Below are positions 63,515 to 64,000 of a DNA stretch of 64,000 nt, in pieces (positions within the stretch are counted from its first letter, which is position 1; the number at the start of each line of letters is the position of its first letter). Under the pieces are notes generated by a model. The model was given only the letters and a program-made list of their open reading frames with translations, ran no database searches and was not told where the DNA came from. The DNA comes from Amycolatopsis sp. GM8 (GTDB taxonomy: Bacteria; Actinomycetota; Actinomycetes; Mycobacteriales; Pseudonocardiaceae): positions 744,001 to 808,000 of the forward strand of contig NZ_JAJKFK010000003.1 in NCBI RefSeq assembly GCF_021653975.1, read 5' to 3'. The position numbers and the translations under genes are program-made.

Positions 63515-64000
63515 TCAGAAATAGCCTTCCTTCTTGCGGTCTTCCATGCCCGCCTCGGAGATCCGGTCGTCGGCCCGGGTCGCGCCGCGCTCGGTGATCC
63601 GGGTCGCGGCGATCTCGGCGACCACCTCGGCGGGGGTGGCCGCCGTCGACTCGACGCAACCGGTGCAGGTCGCGTCACCGACGGTGCGGAAACGAACCGT
63701 TGCCTCGTAAGGATGTTCGCCGTCCAGCAGGGTCAGGTGCCGGGTGCGGGCGAGCAGCATCCCGTCCCGCTGCACGACCTCACGCCGGTGCGCGTAGTAG
63801 ATCGAAGGCAGCTCGATTTCCTCGGCCGCGATATACGACCAGACGTCCAGCTCGGTCCAGTTCGACAACGGGAACACGCGGATATGCTCGCCTTTGCGGT
63901 GCCGGCCGTTGTAGAGATTCCACAGTTCCGGCCGCTGGTTACGCGGGTCCCATTGCCCGAACTCGTCACGGAAACTGAAGACCCGTTCCTTAGCCCGCGC
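63515..64000 (-). CDS. cysD: Sulfate adenylyltransferase subunit 2 (partial)
   Basis: The C-terminal 161 residues are visible; the gene continues past the right edge. Typical CysD stretches are FSFRDEFGQWDPRNQRPELW, RVFPLSNWTELDVWSYI and CTGCVESTAAT. It is the catalytic PP-loop subunit that makes APS from sulfate and ATP together with CysN. It precedes cysNC in one operon. Confidence 0.96.
   Translation of the reverse strand, partial: ARAKERVFSFRDEFGQWDPRNQRPELWNLYNGRHRKGEHIRVFPLSNWTELDVWSYIAAEEIELPSIYYAHRREVVQRDGMLLARTRHLTLLDGEHPYEATVRFRTVGDATCTGCVESTAATPAEVVAEIAATRITERGATRADDRISEAGMEDRKKEGYF

Overview
The window is very GC-rich DNA with closely packed genes, many GTG starts and many 4-base GTGA/ATGA start-stop overlaps. 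Gene content and order (clgR-pspA, thyX-dapA-rnj, dapB-M16 protease-pnp-rpsO-ribF-truB, infB-ylxR-nusA-rimP) match high-GC Actinobacteria. The style is that of Pseudonocardiaceae, probably an Amycolatopsis-like genome; that placement is inferred from gene order and protein character, not from a database search. I see no rRNA, tRNA, CRISPR, transposase or prophage genes.

Layout. 1-8570: envelope-stress and recoding-type housekeeping genes (pspM partial, pspA, clgR, cinA, pgsA, rimO, an ArgA-like acetyltransferase, prolyl iminopeptidase, ftsK). 8569-13126: a decayed hypothetical gene, an acyltransferase, a flavodoxin-like protein, a DMT exporter and a solute-binding/VWA fusion. 13194-20041: rnj-dapA, a Ser/Thr kinase, mntH, an ACT-like protein and thyX. 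20154-27266: a HicB-like/DUF4097 operon, a YcaQ-like protein, a GNAT protein, a GT87 mannosyltransferase with GtrA, a VTT-like membrane protein, and a small MerR-type HTH protein with an alpha/beta hydrolase. 27385-38580: dapB-M16-pnp-rpsO, thpR and its HTH neighbour, ribF-truB-MFS and a MATE exporter. 38591-46758: accessory genes set into the translation-gene neighbourhood (three SDRs, two TetR regulators, a TRM11-like methyltransferase, an MFS exporter with an ECF sigma factor), with nrnA among them. 46778-52661: rbfA, DUF503, infB, ylxR, nusA and rimP. 52781-58691: a Tat lipoprotein, two adjacent decayed genes (PadR and a hydrolase-like gene), small membrane proteins, a class V aminotransferase, a rhomboid-like protein and a phosphatase. 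58826-64000: MarR with a membrane protein and a multicopper oxidase, then a PPOX protein, cysNC and cysD (partial).

Regulation visible in the DNA. Many genes that head a transcript have a TANNNT hexamer starting 12-14 bases before the start codon, which is the spacing of leaderless transcripts; this was used to pick several starts. Specific operators can be proposed for ClgR, a TetR with two copies of TTGAG-N6-CTCAA, a MarR with two copies of GATTCATTTGAA, a small HTH protein with three 10-bp phased direct repeats, and an MntR-like site before mntH.

The most unusual signal is in the spaces between convergent genes. Two such spaces (40139-40256 and 58692-58825), 18 kb apart, are filled end to end by the same family of modular inverted repeats (units like GGCAAACACGCC and CACCGACGT). 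A third (27267-27384) is filled by an analogous palindromic array built from a different unit (GTCGGACTCGC). They look like structured bidirectional termination or insulation elements, or a small non-autonomous repeat family.
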